A program made the position numbers and the translations under genes. From Terrihalobacillus insolitus (lineage in GTDB: Bacteria > Bacillota > Bacilli > Bacillales > Amphibacillaceae): a DNA stretch of 42,828 nt. Under the pieces are notes generated by a model. It saw only the letters and a program-made list of their open reading frames with translations, was not told the DNA's origin and ran no database searches. The stretch covers positions 1 through 42,828 of the forward strand of contig NZ_JAMQKB010000021.1 of assembly GCF_028416575.1 (NCBI RefSeq). Direction: 5' to 3'. This document shows, one piece after another, positions 35,234 through 42,828 of the stretch; within the stretch, counting starts at the first letter, position 1; each line of letters begins with the position of its first letter.

Positions 35234-36814
35234 TTATTTCACCTCTACAGCCTTCTCAACCATTTCCCCGTCAAGTGACCAGGTTTTGGCTTCGATAATT
35301 TTTACTTCAACGATTTCTCCAATTACTGATTTTGGTCCAGCAAAGTTGACTAATTTATTTCGTTCCGTATATCCAGCTAAAATGTCAGGATTTTTTTTGC
35401 TTTCGCCTTCAACAAGTACTTTAACGGTCTGCCCTTTATATTCTTGCATTGCTTCAGCGGACTGTTTGTTGACCAATTTGTTTAGACGTTGCAGACGCTC
35501 TTTTTTCTTCTCCATTGGAATATTGTCTTCCCATCTTGCCGCAGGTGTGCCTTCACGCGGAGAGTAAATGAACGTATAAGCACTTTCAAAGCCAACCTCT
35601 TCCATAAGAGAAAGTGTTTCCTCAAATTGCTCATCTGTTTCATTTGGAAATCCAACAATAATATCCGTCGTTAAAGTTGCGTTTGGCATTGCTGTTCTTA
35701 TTTTTTTAACGAGCTTAAGATATTCTTCTCTTGTATATCTACGCGCCATCACACGGAGTACCTCTGAGCTTCCAGATTGGACTGGCAAATGAATGTGATC
35801 AAGCAAATTTCCGCCCTTTGCTAATACTTCAATTAGCCTATCATCGAAATCTCTCGGGTGAGAAGTAGTAAAACGGACTCTCGGTATATCTATTTTACGG
35901 ATTTCGTCCATTAGATCACCAAGTCCGTATTGCATATCCTTCAAATCTTTTCCATATGCATTTACATTTTGTCCAAGTAATGTTACTTCTTTATACCCCT
36001 GTGCAGCTAAATGCCGAACTTCTTGAATGATGTCCTGTGGAAGTCGGCTTCGTTCTTTACCACGTGTATATGGTACGATACAATACGTACAGAATTTATC
36101 ACATCCGTACATAATATTGACCCATGCCTTCGTACTACCCTTTCGTACTTTAGGAAGGTTTTCAATAATGTCTCCTTCCTTTGACCAAACTTCCACAACC
36201 ATTTCTTTCCCAAACATCGCTTCTTTTAATAGTTGTGGTAACCGGTGAATGTTGTGAGTACCAAAAATCATATCGATGAATGGATGCTTTTTCAAAATAC
36301 GATTCACAACCGACTCTTCTTGTGACATACATCCACAAACGCCCAGAATAACACCTGGGTTTTCTGTTTTTAATGGTTTTAAGTGTCCTATTTCACCAAA
36401 TACTTTGTTTTCAGCATTTTCTCGGATTGCACATGTATTAAGCAAAATAATATCTGCTTCTTTTGTATCATCGGTAGACTCGTACCCCATATCCGTTAAT
36501 AGCCCGGCCATCACTTCTGTATCATGCTCGTTCATTTGACAGCCGTACGTACGAATGAGAAACTTTTTACCCTTCCCGACATTTTCCATATCTTCTGGTA
36601 CAGAGTAATCATAGTGGATTTGCACTTCTTCTCTTCTACGTTTTTTTGCTTTTTTTAAATTTGGTGGTTCGTATGTGGTCTGAAAGTATTTGTTGATCAA
36701 GTCATCGGATCCCATTTGTTTCAAGCGATTAAGGTTGCCGTTCCCACTGGATTTTTTGTCCGAGGAAGAGACTTCCTTTATTTGACTCATCTCTTTACGT
36801 TGTTGTTCGTTCAT
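35234..36814 (-). CDS. miaB: tRNA methylthiotransferase MiaB
   Basis: This radical-SAM enzyme adds methylthio to C2 of isopentenyl-A37 in tRNA. The N-terminal MTTase domain has Cys in [22 protein letters not shown] and GVCGCM (about 70-165). The radical-SAM cluster motif CxxxCxxC is CDKFCTYC (about 246-253), with RGKERSR next to it. A C-terminal TRAM domain follows (VLVEGESKK). ATG at 36814 is preferred because AAAGGAG stands 8 nt upstream; the frame opens eight codons earlier. Its product acts on MiaA-modified tRNA. Confidence 0.96.
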   Translation of the reverse strand: MNEQQRKEMSQIKEVSSSDKKSSGNGNLNRLKQMGSDDLINKYFQTTYEPPNLKKAKKRRREEVQIHYDYSVPEDMENVGKGKKFLIRTYGCQMNEHDTEVMAGLLTDMGYESTDDTKEADIILLNTCAIRENAENKVFGEIGHLKPLKTENPGVILGVCGCMSQEESVVNRILKKHPFIDMIFGTHNIHRLPQLLKEAMFGKEMVVEVWSKEGDIIENLPKVRKGSTKAWVNIMYGCDKFCTYCIVPYTRGKERSRLPQDIIQEVRHLAAQGYKEVTLLGQNVNAYGKDLKDMQYGLGDLMDEIRKIDIPRVRFTTSHPRDFDDRLIEVLAKGGNLLDHIHLPVQSGSSEVLRVMARRYTREEYLKLVKKIRTAMPNATLTTDIIVGFPNETDEQFEETLSLMEEVGFESAYTFIYSPREGTPAARWEDNIPMEKKKERLQRLNKLVNKQSAEAMQEYKGQTVKVLVEGESKKNPDILAGYTERNKLVNFAGPKSVIGEIVEVKIIEAKTWSLDGEMVEKAVEVK

Positions 36815-37001
36815 CCATGTTACTCCTTTCATTTTCATTTATTTACGATCGTGGTTATCTATATAAAATTTAAAGCATTTACTTTTAGACAGCCTAAGTC
36901 ATGCCCCTAGTTTTACATTATAGCAAGGATAGACATTAAAAATAAAGGAAAACTTCTTTCGGTTGACTCCTACCATCTTATAGAGGATTGCCTAACAGAA
37001 G

Positions 37002-37036
37002 AAAAGGTAAAACCAAAATGACCGGTTTCACCTTTT
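37002..37036 (-). terminator. kbl terminator
   Basis: AAAAGGTAAAACC (37002-37014) pairs with GGTTTCACCTTTT (37024-37036), one mismatch. It follows the tdh-kbl operon, with CTTCT on the minus strand side. Confidence 0.72.
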
Positions 37037-37045
37037 CGCAATAAA

Positions 37046-38221
37046 TTAAATAATATTTAACTCCTTACCAGCTCTTTCCATTGCGTTAAGTGCTTCTGCT
37101 AACTCTTCTTTCGTATGCTCGGCTGTTACAATCGTACGAATTCTGGCTTTCCCTTTTGGAACAGTTGGAAAAACAATCCCCTGGGCGAATACACCATAAT
37201 CAAACAATAGATCGGAGAATTGGAGAGTTTTTGCATCGTCGCCAATGAGAATCGGTGTAATTGGTGTTTCACTGATCCCAGTGTCAAAGCCCATTTTTGT
37301 TAGTCCATCTTTAAAGAATTTCGTATTTTCCCAAAGCGTTTCAATTAGGGAAGGTTCTTCTAACAACACATCAACGGCTGCCTCACATGCCGCTGTTACT
37401 GCAGGTGGGTGGGATGTACTAAATAGAAATGGACGCCCCTTATGAATGAGATAATCTTTCAGTGTTTGTGTACTGGCGACATACCCACCTAGAACACCAA
37501 CCGCTTTACTTAATGTACCTACCTGAATATGGACTCTACCATCCAAACCAAAGTGGTTGACCGTACCTCTTCCGTTGTTGCCAAGAACACCACTAGCATG
37601 TGCATCGTCTACCATGATAAGTGCGTCGTATTTTTCTGAAAGCATTACAATGTCTGGAAGCGGTGCGATATTTCCGTCCATGGAAAACACGCCATCTGTT
37701 ACGACAATACGTTTCCGATAATTTTGCGTTTCTTTTAATGCTTGTTCGAGGGATTCCATGTTCACATGCTTGTAAACCTTTCGGGCAGCCTTTGTTAAGC
37801 GAATCCCATCAATAATAGAAGCATGGTTTAATTCATCTGAAATAACAACGTCTTGATCCGTGAGTATCGAGGACAATACCCCTTGATTCGTAGTGAAGCC
37901 AGATTGAAATACAAGTGCCGCTTCTGTATGCTTGAATTTCGCGAGTTTCTGTTCAAATTCCTCATGCATTTTTAAAGTTCCAGCGATCGTTCTTACTGAT
38001 CCAGTCCCTACACCAAATTCCTTTATTGCCTGCTCTGCTGCTAATTTCAGTTTCGGATGTGACGTTAACCCTAAATAATTATTGGATGAAAGCTGGATGA
38101 CTTCCTTTCCCTTAATTTGCACCCGTGAGCCTTGGGCAGACTCTAACGGTATTAATTCTCGAAACGTACCTTCATCTTTCATTTGGTCGAGCTGTTCCTG
38201 TAAATAGTCAAAGCCTTTCAT
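37046..38221 (-). CDS. kbl: glycine C-acetyltransferase (2-amino-3-ketobutyrate CoA ligase)
   Basis: This 391-aa alpha-oxoamine synthase uses PLP. Signatures are SSNNYLGLTSHPKL (about 44-57), FQSGFTTNQGVLS, MVDDAHASGVLG (about 198-209) and the PLP-binding Lys in VGTLSKAVGVLGGYV (about 232-246). It splits 2-amino-3-ketobutyrate with CoA into glycine and acetyl-CoA, the step after Tdh. It begins 29 nt downstream of tdh and is probably co-transcribed. Confidence 0.95.
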   Translation of the reverse strand: MKGFDYLQEQLDQMKDEGTFRELIPLESAQGSRVQIKGKEVIQLSSNNYLGLTSHPKLKLAAEQAIKEFGVGTGSVRTIAGTLKMHEEFEQKLAKFKHTEAALVFQSGFTTNQGVLSSILTDQDVVISDELNHASIIDGIRLTKAARKVYKHVNMESLEQALKETQNYRKRIVVTDGVFSMDGNIAPLPDIVMLSEKYDALIMVDDAHASGVLGNNGRGTVNHFGLDGRVHIQVGTLSKAVGVLGGYVASTQTLKDYLIHKGRPFLFSTSHPPAVTAACEAAVDVLLEEPSLIETLWENTKFFKDGLTKMGFDTGISETPITPILIGDDAKTLQFSDLLFDYGVFAQGIVFPTVPKGKARIRTIVTAEHTKEELAEALNAMERAGKELNII

Positions 38222-38250
38222 TTTATCAGCCTCCGTTTATATGGTTTTCA

Positions 38251-39291
38251 TTAAGGATGTAAAACAACTTTTCCACATTTTCCTTGGTTCATCAAATCAA
38301 AGCCCTTTTCAAAATCTTCTAATGGAAAATGATGTGTGATTAATGGGGTAAGGTCAACTTGTTTCGAATGTAGAAGCCCAGAAACCTGCTGCCATGTCTC
38401 AAACATTTTTCGACCAGTTATTCCTTGCACTTCAATCCCTTTAAAAACAATATCATTTGTTATGTCTATTGTAACAGGCTTTGTTGGAAGACTTAAGATA
38501 GACATTCTACCGCCATTCGTGATCATTTTTAATCCTTGATCAATTGCAACTGGATGGCCGCTCATTTCACATACAACATCAACCCCGTGTCCATTTGTAC
38601 ATTTTTTTGCTTCCATAACAGGATCCGTTTCTGTCGAATCCACAACACGAGTCGCTCCCATTTGTTCAGCTAGCTTTAGACGATATGGGTTAATATCAAA
38701 TGCTATAATTTGAGAAGCTCCCGCTGCCTTGGCAACTGCGACAGCCATTAATCCAATTGGACCACAACCGATAATCGCTACATTTTTACCGACAACATCA
38801 CCATTTAATACTGTATGGACTGCATTGCCCATTGGCTCTTGAACAGAGGCAATATCTGTTGGCATTGTTTTCGGGTTTTTCCACAAATTTCCCTCTGGTA
38901 AGGCAACATACTCGGCAAAGCAACCATCGCGGTCAACCCCGATTATTTTTGTATTTTCACAGATATGAAATTTACCGACTAAACATTGCGGGCAATTCCC
39001 ACATATAATATGGGTCTCTGCACTGACATAGTCCCCTACTTCTACCTTTGTTACTTTTTCTCCAAGTGATACGACTTCTCCTGCAAATTCATGGCCGAAC
39101 ACGTATGGCGGATTCACTCTACTTTGTGACCACTCATCCCAATTATATATGTGTACATCGGTACCGCAAATAGACGTTGCATGCACCTTTATGAGTACAT
39201 CGTGGTCACCAACTGATGGTATTGGAACCTGCTTTATCTCGGCTCCTTTCCTCCGTTCACCTTTAACGATTGCTTTCATCATTCCATTCAC
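38251..39291 (-). CDS. tdh: L-threonine 3-dehydrogenase
   Basis: This zinc-dependent medium-chain dehydrogenase oxidises threonine to 2-amino-3-ketobutyrate with NAD+ (EC 1.1.1.103). Catalytic zinc ligands are in ICGTDVHIYNWDEW (about 40-54) and FGHEFAG; structural-zinc Cys in CGNCPQCLVGKFHIC (about 97-111). The cofactor motif is IIGCGPIGLMA (about 170-180). The frame opens three codons before the GTG at 39291; that GTG is favoured by AGGGGTG at a proper distance and gives MNGMMKAIVK. A repeat element copy lies 140 nt upstream. Confidence 0.95.
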   Translation of the reverse strand: MNGMMKAIVKGERRKGAEIKQVPIPSVGDHDVLIKVHATSICGTDVHIYNWDEWSQSRVNPPYVFGHEFAGEVVSLGEKVTKVEVGDYVSAETHIICGNCPQCLVGKFHICENTKIIGVDRDGCFAEYVALPEGNLWKNPKTMPTDIASVQEPMGNAVHTVLNGDVVGKNVAIIGCGPIGLMAVAVAKAAGASQIIAFDINPYRLKLAEQMGATRVVDSTETDPVMEAKKCTNGHGVDVVCEMSGHPVAIDQGLKMITNGGRMSILSLPTKPVTIDITNDIVFKGIEVQGITGRKMFETWQQVSGLLHSKQVDLTPLITHHFPLEDFEKGFDLMNQGKCGKVVLHP

Positions 39292-39439
39292 AACGAACAC
39301 CCCTGTCTTTATATAAAACGATTAAACTTAGTATATACATACATTTTACCATGAACAAAAATCTTTTCAATACCTATTGTCCACTACATAAACACAAATG
39401 ACTACTGTGGGGGTTTTTTTATTTTTTTATAAAGTGCGT

Positions 39440-39536
39440 GTTCAAAAAGTTGCCGAATTAGAAGGTAGACTAATGTCGCCACGTCCTGTGCGTCGCAAGC
39501 AGGTCGAGGCGGCTTAGTTTTGAGGAGCGCAGTGTA
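39440..39536. repeat. GTTCAAAA-ended repeat element, copy 3 (truncated)
   Basis: This copy begins GTTCAAAAAGTTGCCGAATTAGAA, like copies 1 and 2. An insertion of about 33 bp (GGTAGACTAATG...) follows, then AAGCAGGTCGAGGCGGCTTAG and TTTGAGGAGCGCAGTGTA. The right half is missing and the sequence diverges after 39536. It lies between tdh and the type I toxin locus. Confidence 0.72.
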
Positions 39537-39661
39537 ACTCCCCAAGAAAATTAATGTGTTCCCATCCCAACGGGGAAAATGGTTAAGATTCATAAAAAAG
39601 TTGTGTCTTATACCGGGGATATAAATGATGTTGAAAGAACAAAGAAGAATAATAAAAAATG

Positions 39662-39847
39662 TGTACAAATATTGATTCCGTGGTATAATGAACATAGAAA
39701 GATTATAAGTGCATACAATAATAAAGACCGCCCATGCTGGTGCATGGACAGTCACAATAGACCGAACCCCATCAAGAGGGGCTAGGCAGCTTTTAGGAAA
39801 AATAACCCCTCAGCGCCCGCAAAAACGCTTATGAGGGGTTATTTTTT
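39662..39847 (+). ncRNA. predicted antisense RNA of the type I toxin
   Basis: A rightward promoter has TGTACA (39662-39667) and an extended -10, TGGTATAAT (-10 hexamer 39684-39689), 16 nt apart. Transcription from about 39696 would run to the bidirectional terminator at 39801-39848, giving roughly 150 nt. It would overlap the toxin stop and its 3' untranslated region, as SR4 does bsrG in B. subtilis. No ORF supports a protein here. The antitoxin role is inferred. Confidence 0.6.
39722..39753 (-). terminator. probable toxin mRNA terminator
   Basis: GACCGCCCATGC (39726-39737) pairs with GCATGGACAGTC (39742-39753), two mismatches. On the minus strand TTTATTATT follows. It would end the leftward toxin transcript. 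Confidence 0.55.
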
Positions 39848-39848
39848 A
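39801..39848. terminator. bidirectional terminator over the toxin stop codon
   Basis: AATAACCCCTCA (39801-39812) is an exact inverse repeat of TGAGGGGTTATT (39832-39843). Rightward T tract is TTTTTT; leftward tract is TTATTTTTCC. It includes the toxin stop codon and ends the antisense RNA. Confidence 0.75.
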
Positions 39849-39925
39849 TGGCTATTATCAGAAACGATAAACGCTACTAACATCCCGAAGGATATCATAA
39901 GCGTAAGCGCACTAACAATGTCCAT
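39839..39925 (-). CDS. TxpA/BsrG-like type I toxin, 28 aa
   Basis: This 28-aa peptide starts MDIVSALTLMISFGMLVAF and ends VSDNSHKK. LTLMISFGMLVAF is the signature of the holin-like type I toxin family, which includes B. subtilis BsrG and TxpA and many short membrane peptides of Firmicutes. The helix should insert in the membrane. A strong GGGAGGTG lies about 8 nt before the ATG. A convergent promoter for an antisense RNA and overlapping hairpins lie downstream. No phage genes surround it, so this may be a chromosomal stray. Confidence 0.82.
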   Translation of the reverse strand: MDIVSALTLMISFGMLVAFIVSDNSHKK

Positions 39926-40013
39926 TGGCAAGCACCTCCCTCCCCGGGAAGTCTCCCACCGAAGACTACCGACGATCGACAGTGCTACCAGACCCCTCAT
40001 GCGAAGCCAGTCT

Positions 40014-40040
40014 ATTGTATTTTATTGTAACATATTTCAA
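40014..40040 (-). promoter_or_regulatory. candidate toxin promoter
   Basis: The minus strand has TTGAAA (40035-40040) and TACAAT (40014-40019) spaced 15 nt, shorter than ideal. The resulting leader of about 80 nt is rich in inverted repeats (AGTCTTC/GAGACTTCC near 39951-39968) that could mask the ribosome site. The rest of the gap to 40216 shows nothing I can support. Confidence 0.4.
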
Positions 40041-40216
40041 TCATTTATACTGTAATTACTGAGGCAATTTTTATTTAATACAAACTAGTCAAAAGTTTTA
40101 CGAAAATAGCAAAAGCCATTTGATTCTTGGTAACATATTATATAAGGATAAGCCTTTAACCAAAGGGGTTCTTATTCCATTTAATGATTGTTGTTGGGAT
40201 GTTCAACTGTAAATGT

Positions 40217-41140
40217 TCATTTCGTTCGTGGGAATTTTTCTATAAAATTTTGATAGCATAATTGGAGAAGAGTTTCTTCAGAGACCTCTTGCTTTAATTC
40301 TTGAATGAATGTTCCGTAATCTGTATGATCATATAACCTTTCTACGAATCTGCTAGTACCATCAAAATCGGATCCAAACCCTAGGCAGCCTTTAGCTCCG
40401 AGTTCTAGGAAATAGTGAAGGTGTCGTTTAACGTCTTCTACTGTGGCAGTGTTTTCTTCAGTTAAAAACATTGGAACAAATGTAATTCCGATCCATCCAT
40501 CCCGTTCTATTAATGCCTTAATTTGCCTGTCATCAAGATTTCTGCGATGGGGTGTAATAGCAAAAGCATTTGAATGAGATGCTATAGGATACTTTGCCCG
40601 TTCCATTACATCAAAAAAACCTTTATAAGAAAGGTGGGAAACGTCTGTCCAAATTTGTTGCTCGTTTAACAGATCCACCACTTCTTCACCAAATGAGCTA
40701 AGACCTGCACCTCTTTTTTCACCCACACCATCACTTACAGCATTTGCTTGATTCCAAGTTAAACCAACGGCCCTAACCCCTAAGCGGACCAATGTTTTTA
40801 GTTTGTTGATGTCGTGTCCAATGGAATGACAGCCTTCTAATGTTAACATCGCACCTCTTTCATTATCTTTTAAGGATAACAGATCTTCTTTTGACAAGAT
40901 GACCTTAATATCGCTATTCGGTTCTACAATCTGTTTATAAAAAATGTCAACCATTTCAAGTGCAGTCTGAAATTGCGAATCTTCCGGTACATCATCTGGA
41001 ACAAAAATAGCAAAACATTGTATTTTGACCGGACTTATTTTCCACTTTTCGTTCGTCACTTGAAGGAGATCACTAGATTGAAAGGAACCTTTCTTTTCCC
41101 ATAATTTAAGTAAAGCATCGCAATGTGCATCGATAATCAT
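40217..41140 (-). CDS. membrane dipeptidase family (peptidase M19)
   Basis: This 307-aa protein starts MIIDAHCDALLKLWE; the HxD motif and TLEGCHSIG (Glu, about 98-106) are zinc ligands of renal-dipeptidase-type enzymes. HSNAFAITPHRRNL (about 191-204, with His) and GFGSDFDG (about 255-262) are further conserved sites. It should hydrolyse dipeptides, probably in the cytosol, since no signal peptide is seen. It lies between spoVS and the toxin locus, an insertion relative to B. subtilis, where tdh follows spoVS directly. Confidence 0.93.
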   Translation of the reverse strand: MIIDAHCDALLKLWEKKGSFQSSDLLQVTNEKWKISPVKIQCFAIFVPDDVPEDSQFQTALEMVDIFYKQIVEPNSDIKVILSKEDLLSLKDNERGAMLTLEGCHSIGHDINKLKTLVRLGVRAVGLTWNQANAVSDGVGEKRGAGLSSFGEEVVDLLNEQQIWTDVSHLSYKGFFDVMERAKYPIASHSNAFAITPHRRNLDDRQIKALIERDGWIGITFVPMFLTEENTATVEDVKRHLHYFLELGAKGCLGFGSDFDGTSRFVERLYDHTDYGTFIQELKQEVSEETLLQLCYQNFIEKFPRTK

Positions 41141-41209
41141 TTAAAATCCTCCTATGTCAGATAGTACATGTTTCATTGTCAGTAAATAACTTGATTACCC
41201 AAAAGAAAA

Positions 41210-41231
41210 CCTGCTTGCCATAGCAAACAGG
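41210..41231 (-). terminator. spoVS terminator
   Basis: CCTGCTTGC (41210-41218) pairs with GCAAACAGG (41223-41231), one mismatch. On the minus strand TTTTCTTTT follows. It begins 14 nt beyond the spoVS stop codon. Confidence 0.82.
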
Positions 41232-41244
41232 TGGAGCAATGTTG

Positions 41245-41505
41245 TTACCTCGGTTCTACAATTAATTTAATTGCTGTACGCTCTTCATTATCAATCATAA
41301 TGTCTGTAAAAGCTGGAATACAAATTAAATCCACTCCACTAGGTGCTACAAATCCTCGTGCAATCGCTACCGCTTTTACGCCCTGGTTTAATGCACCAGC
41401 ACCAATCGCCTGAATTTCCGCTGAGCCACGTTCTCTTAACACATTCGCAAGTGCTCCTGCTACCGAATTCGGATTTGATTTGGCTGAAACTTTTAATATG
41501 TCCAT
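41245..41505 (-). CDS. spoVS: stage V sporulation protein SpoVS
   Basis: This 86-aa protein has the near-invariant SpoVS sequence (MDILKVSAKSNPNSVAGALA, GAGALNQGVKAVAIARGFV, FTDIMIDNEERTAIKL). It is a small Alba-fold protein that acts in the change from septation to engulfment; loss gives a late block. Length is identical to B. subtilis (86). AAGGAGGTAC precedes the ATG. Single gene with its own terminator, next to ymdB. Confidence 0.97.
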   Translation of the reverse strand: MDILKVSAKSNPNSVAGALANVLRERGSAEIQAIGAGALNQGVKAVAIARGFVAPSGVDLICIPAFTDIMIDNEERTAIKLIVEPR

Positions 41506-41548
41506 TCCTAGTACCTCCTTAGTTTACTAAAGTAGTTCCACTTTTACT

Positions 41549-41577
41549 ATATTCTTAGAGATGAACGTTATTCCCTT
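41549..41577 (-). promoter_or_regulatory. possible sigma-H promoter of spoVS
   Basis: The minus strand reads AAGGGAAT (41570-41577) and AGAATAT (41549-41555), similar to sigma-H (AGGAATT / GAAT) with a 14-nt gap. In B. subtilis spoVS uses sigma-H. This is a resemblance only. Confidence 0.4.
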
Positions 41578-41611
41578 TTATTATGACTTAATTTGTCTAA
41601 AAATTCAAACA

Positions 41612-42409
41612 TTAACTGAAGAAAGGATGATCATCATTAATCAAGATTCGATCGACTTTTTTAGTCGTACCTAATTTATCATCGACTTCAACCAAAAAGG
41701 CACTTAGCTGGGATCTGCCATTTTTCTTAACTTCAAATCGAACGGGTAATTGGGTTAAAAAACGAGTGAGAACTGCTTCTTTTTCAACACCCAGAATTTC
41801 ATCATATGGGCCTGTCATCCCAACATCTGTTATATACCCAGTCCCTTTCGGTAAAATCCTATCGTCCGCCGTTTGTACGTGTGTATGTGTTCCTACCACA
41901 ACACTTGCCCGACCATCTACATACCAACCCATTGCTAATTTTTCACTTGTCGCTTCTGCATGAAAATCAATAAAAATAATATTTGTACGTTTTTTTGCTT
42001 CCTTAATTAAATCATCGACTTTTTTGAATGGATCATCTAATGGAGCCATAAAGGTCCTTCCCTGTAAATTGATCACAGCAATTTCAGTATTGTTTGACTT
42101 TAGATAAACAATTCCTCTACCAGGTGTATCCTCAGGGAAATTTGCCGGTCTAACCATTTTATCTGCATGATCAATAAACTCAAATATTTCTTTTTTATCC
42201 CACGTATGGTTGCCCATCGTTACAATTTGAGCTCCCCATTCCAAAAATTGTTTATAAATTTTCTCTGTAATTCCTTTTCCTGAAGCGGCATTTTCACCAT
42301 TGATGATCGTCACATGGGGTTGGAGCTTTTTCTTTAACTTTGGTAGATATGTTTGCACCATGTCTCTTCCTAATGACCCAACTACATCCCCAATAAATAA
42401 AATTTTCAT
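41612..42409 (-). CDS. ymdB: metallophosphoesterase YmdB
   Basis: This 265-aa calcineurin-like phosphoesterase has MKILFIGDVVGSLGRDMV (1-18), INGENAASGKG (about 36-46), MGNHTWDKKE (GNH motif, about 66-75), FHAEATSEK and GTHTHVQTAD (about 173-182). It is a 2',3'-cyclic-nucleotide phosphodiesterase needed for biofilm formation and late adaptive responses in B. subtilis. Length matches (264). It lies 106 nt upstream of spoVS, as usual; rny, its normal upstream neighbour, is not in the window. Confidence 0.97.
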   Translation of the reverse strand: MKILFIGDVVGSLGRDMVQTYLPKLKKKLQPHVTIINGENAASGKGITEKIYKQFLEWGAQIVTMGNHTWDKKEIFEFIDHADKMVRPANFPEDTPGRGIVYLKSNNTEIAVINLQGRTFMAPLDDPFKKVDDLIKEAKKRTNIIFIDFHAEATSEKLAMGWYVDGRASVVVGTHTHVQTADDRILPKGTGYITDVGMTGPYDEILGVEKEAVLTRFLTQLPVRFEVKKNGRSQLSAFLVEVDDKLGTTKKVDRILINDDHPFFS

Positions 42410-42445
42410 CGCACCTGCTACCTTTCTATCCTAATTCTTACTTCA

Positions 42446-42473
42446 GTTTTACACACAGGTTTCAACTTGTCAA
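42446..42473 (-). promoter_or_regulatory. candidate ymdB promoter
   Basis: The minus strand has TTGACA (42468-42473), 16 nt, then TAAAAC (42446-42451). The -35 is perfect but the -10 is poor. In B. subtilis ymdB is read with rny; a nearby promoter would make sense if rny has been separated. Confidence 0.35.
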
Positions 42474-42539
42474 AGTAGGACTTTTGTTACTACCTATAGA
42501 AAATTACATACTGCATAGCATATTTGGACAAATTGAACT

Positions 42540-42587
42540 ACCCACCACTTACAAAAGAAAGTTCACTTTTGTTGAAGTGGGGGATTC
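42540..42587. mobile_element. transposon-end-like hairpin (possible IS200/IS605 right end)
   Basis: CCACCACTTACAAAAG pairs with CTTTTGTTGAAGTGGGGG, with a TTCACTTT loop. On the minus strand it is followed by TAGTTCAATT. An imperfect hairpin followed by TTCAA resembles the right ends of single-strand IS200/IS605 elements. No transposase is within the window, and a terminator is also possible. Confidence 0.35.
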
Positions 42588-42622
42588 TAATAAATAGACA
42601 TACACGGTTTGTGTTGTGTATG

Positions 42623-42649
42623 ACCGTATCCCGTTCAACTAGGATACGG
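42623..42649 (-). terminator. hairpin over the stop of the edge ORF
   Basis: CCGTATCC (42624-42631) pairs with GGATACGG (42642-42649). The stem includes the last codons and stop of the edge ORF. No T tract follows on the minus strand, so it may be a structural RNA element rather than a terminator. Confidence 0.45.
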
Positions 42650-42828
42650 TTTTTCCACTTTTCAGCTTGGACAAACTTTTTTGCTCTAAATCTGTGAGAG
42701 TACCTAAAGCAAAGATCTCGTTTGTGGTACGAAACTTGTCTAAGTCAAAAAGATCTGATTGGTAGAATGCATGTGCACGTGTCCCTTTCAGCAATTTCGT
42801 TACATACTTCCACTGCACCCAGTGATGC
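42639..42828 (-). CDS. 3' end of an unidentified ORF (cut by the window edge)
   Basis: The last 62 codons of a minus-strand frame reach the window edge. The peptide starts HHWVQWKYVTKLLKGTR and continues YQSDLFDLDKFRTTNE, then GTLTDLEQKSLSKLKSGK before the TAG. Composition (aromatic and charged, ordered) looks coding. I do not recognise it. It takes the place of rny, expected upstream of ymdB. Next to a transposon-end-like hairpin, it may be the C-terminus of a transposon-carried protein. Confidence 0.45.
   Translation of the reverse strand, partial: HHWVQWKYVTKLLKGTRAHAFYQSDLFDLDKFRTTNEIFALGTLTDLEQKSLSKLKSGKTVS

Noticed and set aside
39402..39755. 117-codon minus-strand frame across the repeat and toxin 3' region
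   Set aside because: It runs through the repeat element and predicted RNA hairpins and has no ribosome site; its hydrophobic look comes from T-rich sequence.
39831..40055. 74-codon plus-strand frame
   Set aside because: Antisense to the toxin gene and its leader; the opposite strand has the family signature and ribosome site.

Overview
The window looks like a chromosomal segment of a low-GC, endospore-forming Bacillaceae species, probably of the Virgibacillus/Oceanobacillus/Lentibacillus type. It carries spoVK, spoVS and cotE, a lexA/yneB/ynzC/tkt/sirA block and a glnRA operon. Gene order follows Bacillus subtilis on both sides, with different insertions. The genus is inferred from gene content; no rRNA was available. 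No tRNA, rRNA or CRISPR array was seen.

Layout. (1) 0.3-11 kb, conserved core: yneF, sirA, tkt, ynzC and yneB on the minus strand, a 31-codon SOS peptide gene at the yneA position, divergent lexA, then glnA-glnR, ynbB-hflX and spoVK. (2) 11-26.6 kb, accessory block between spoVK and hfq. It holds a tightly coupled seven-gene membrane/ABC operon (11.2-16.5 kb) preceded by a start-less peptide frame, a perfect cre site and a 16-bp hairpin. Single genes follow: small membrane protein, lipoprotein, two GNATs, DUF4440-like, DCC thioredoxin-like, DAO-type oxidoreductase, LysM-amidase, SET-domain protein, coaA and a secreted M6 metalloprotease. (3) 26.8-39.3 kb, core again: hfq, miaA, dps, mutL-mutS, cotE, ricA(ymcA)-miaB, kbl-tdh. 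(4) 39.4-41.1 kb, insertion between tdh and spoVS: a truncated repeat element, a BsrG/TxpA-like type I toxin-antitoxin locus and an M19 dipeptidase. (5) spoVS and ymdB, then, where rny would be expected, a transposon-end-like hairpin and the 3' end of an unidentified ORF at the window edge.

How the genes work together. LexA boxes lie over both divergent promoters, so lexA and the small membrane peptide should be SOS-controlled; mutSL supplies mismatch repair. A GlnR/TnrA box sits upstream of the glnRA promoter. SirA, SpoVK, CotE, SpoVS, RicA and YmdB belong to sporulation and biofilm decisions. Hfq, MiaA and MiaB act on RNA, the last two on the same tRNA position (A37). Kbl and Tdh convert threonine to glycine.

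Most interesting for follow-up: the 31-aa SOS peptide without a LysM domain, the cre-controlled ABC operon with a possible peptide precursor or its remnant, the type I toxin locus with convergent antisense RNA, and three copies of a small GTTCAAAA-ended repeat, each just upstream of a minus-strand gene.
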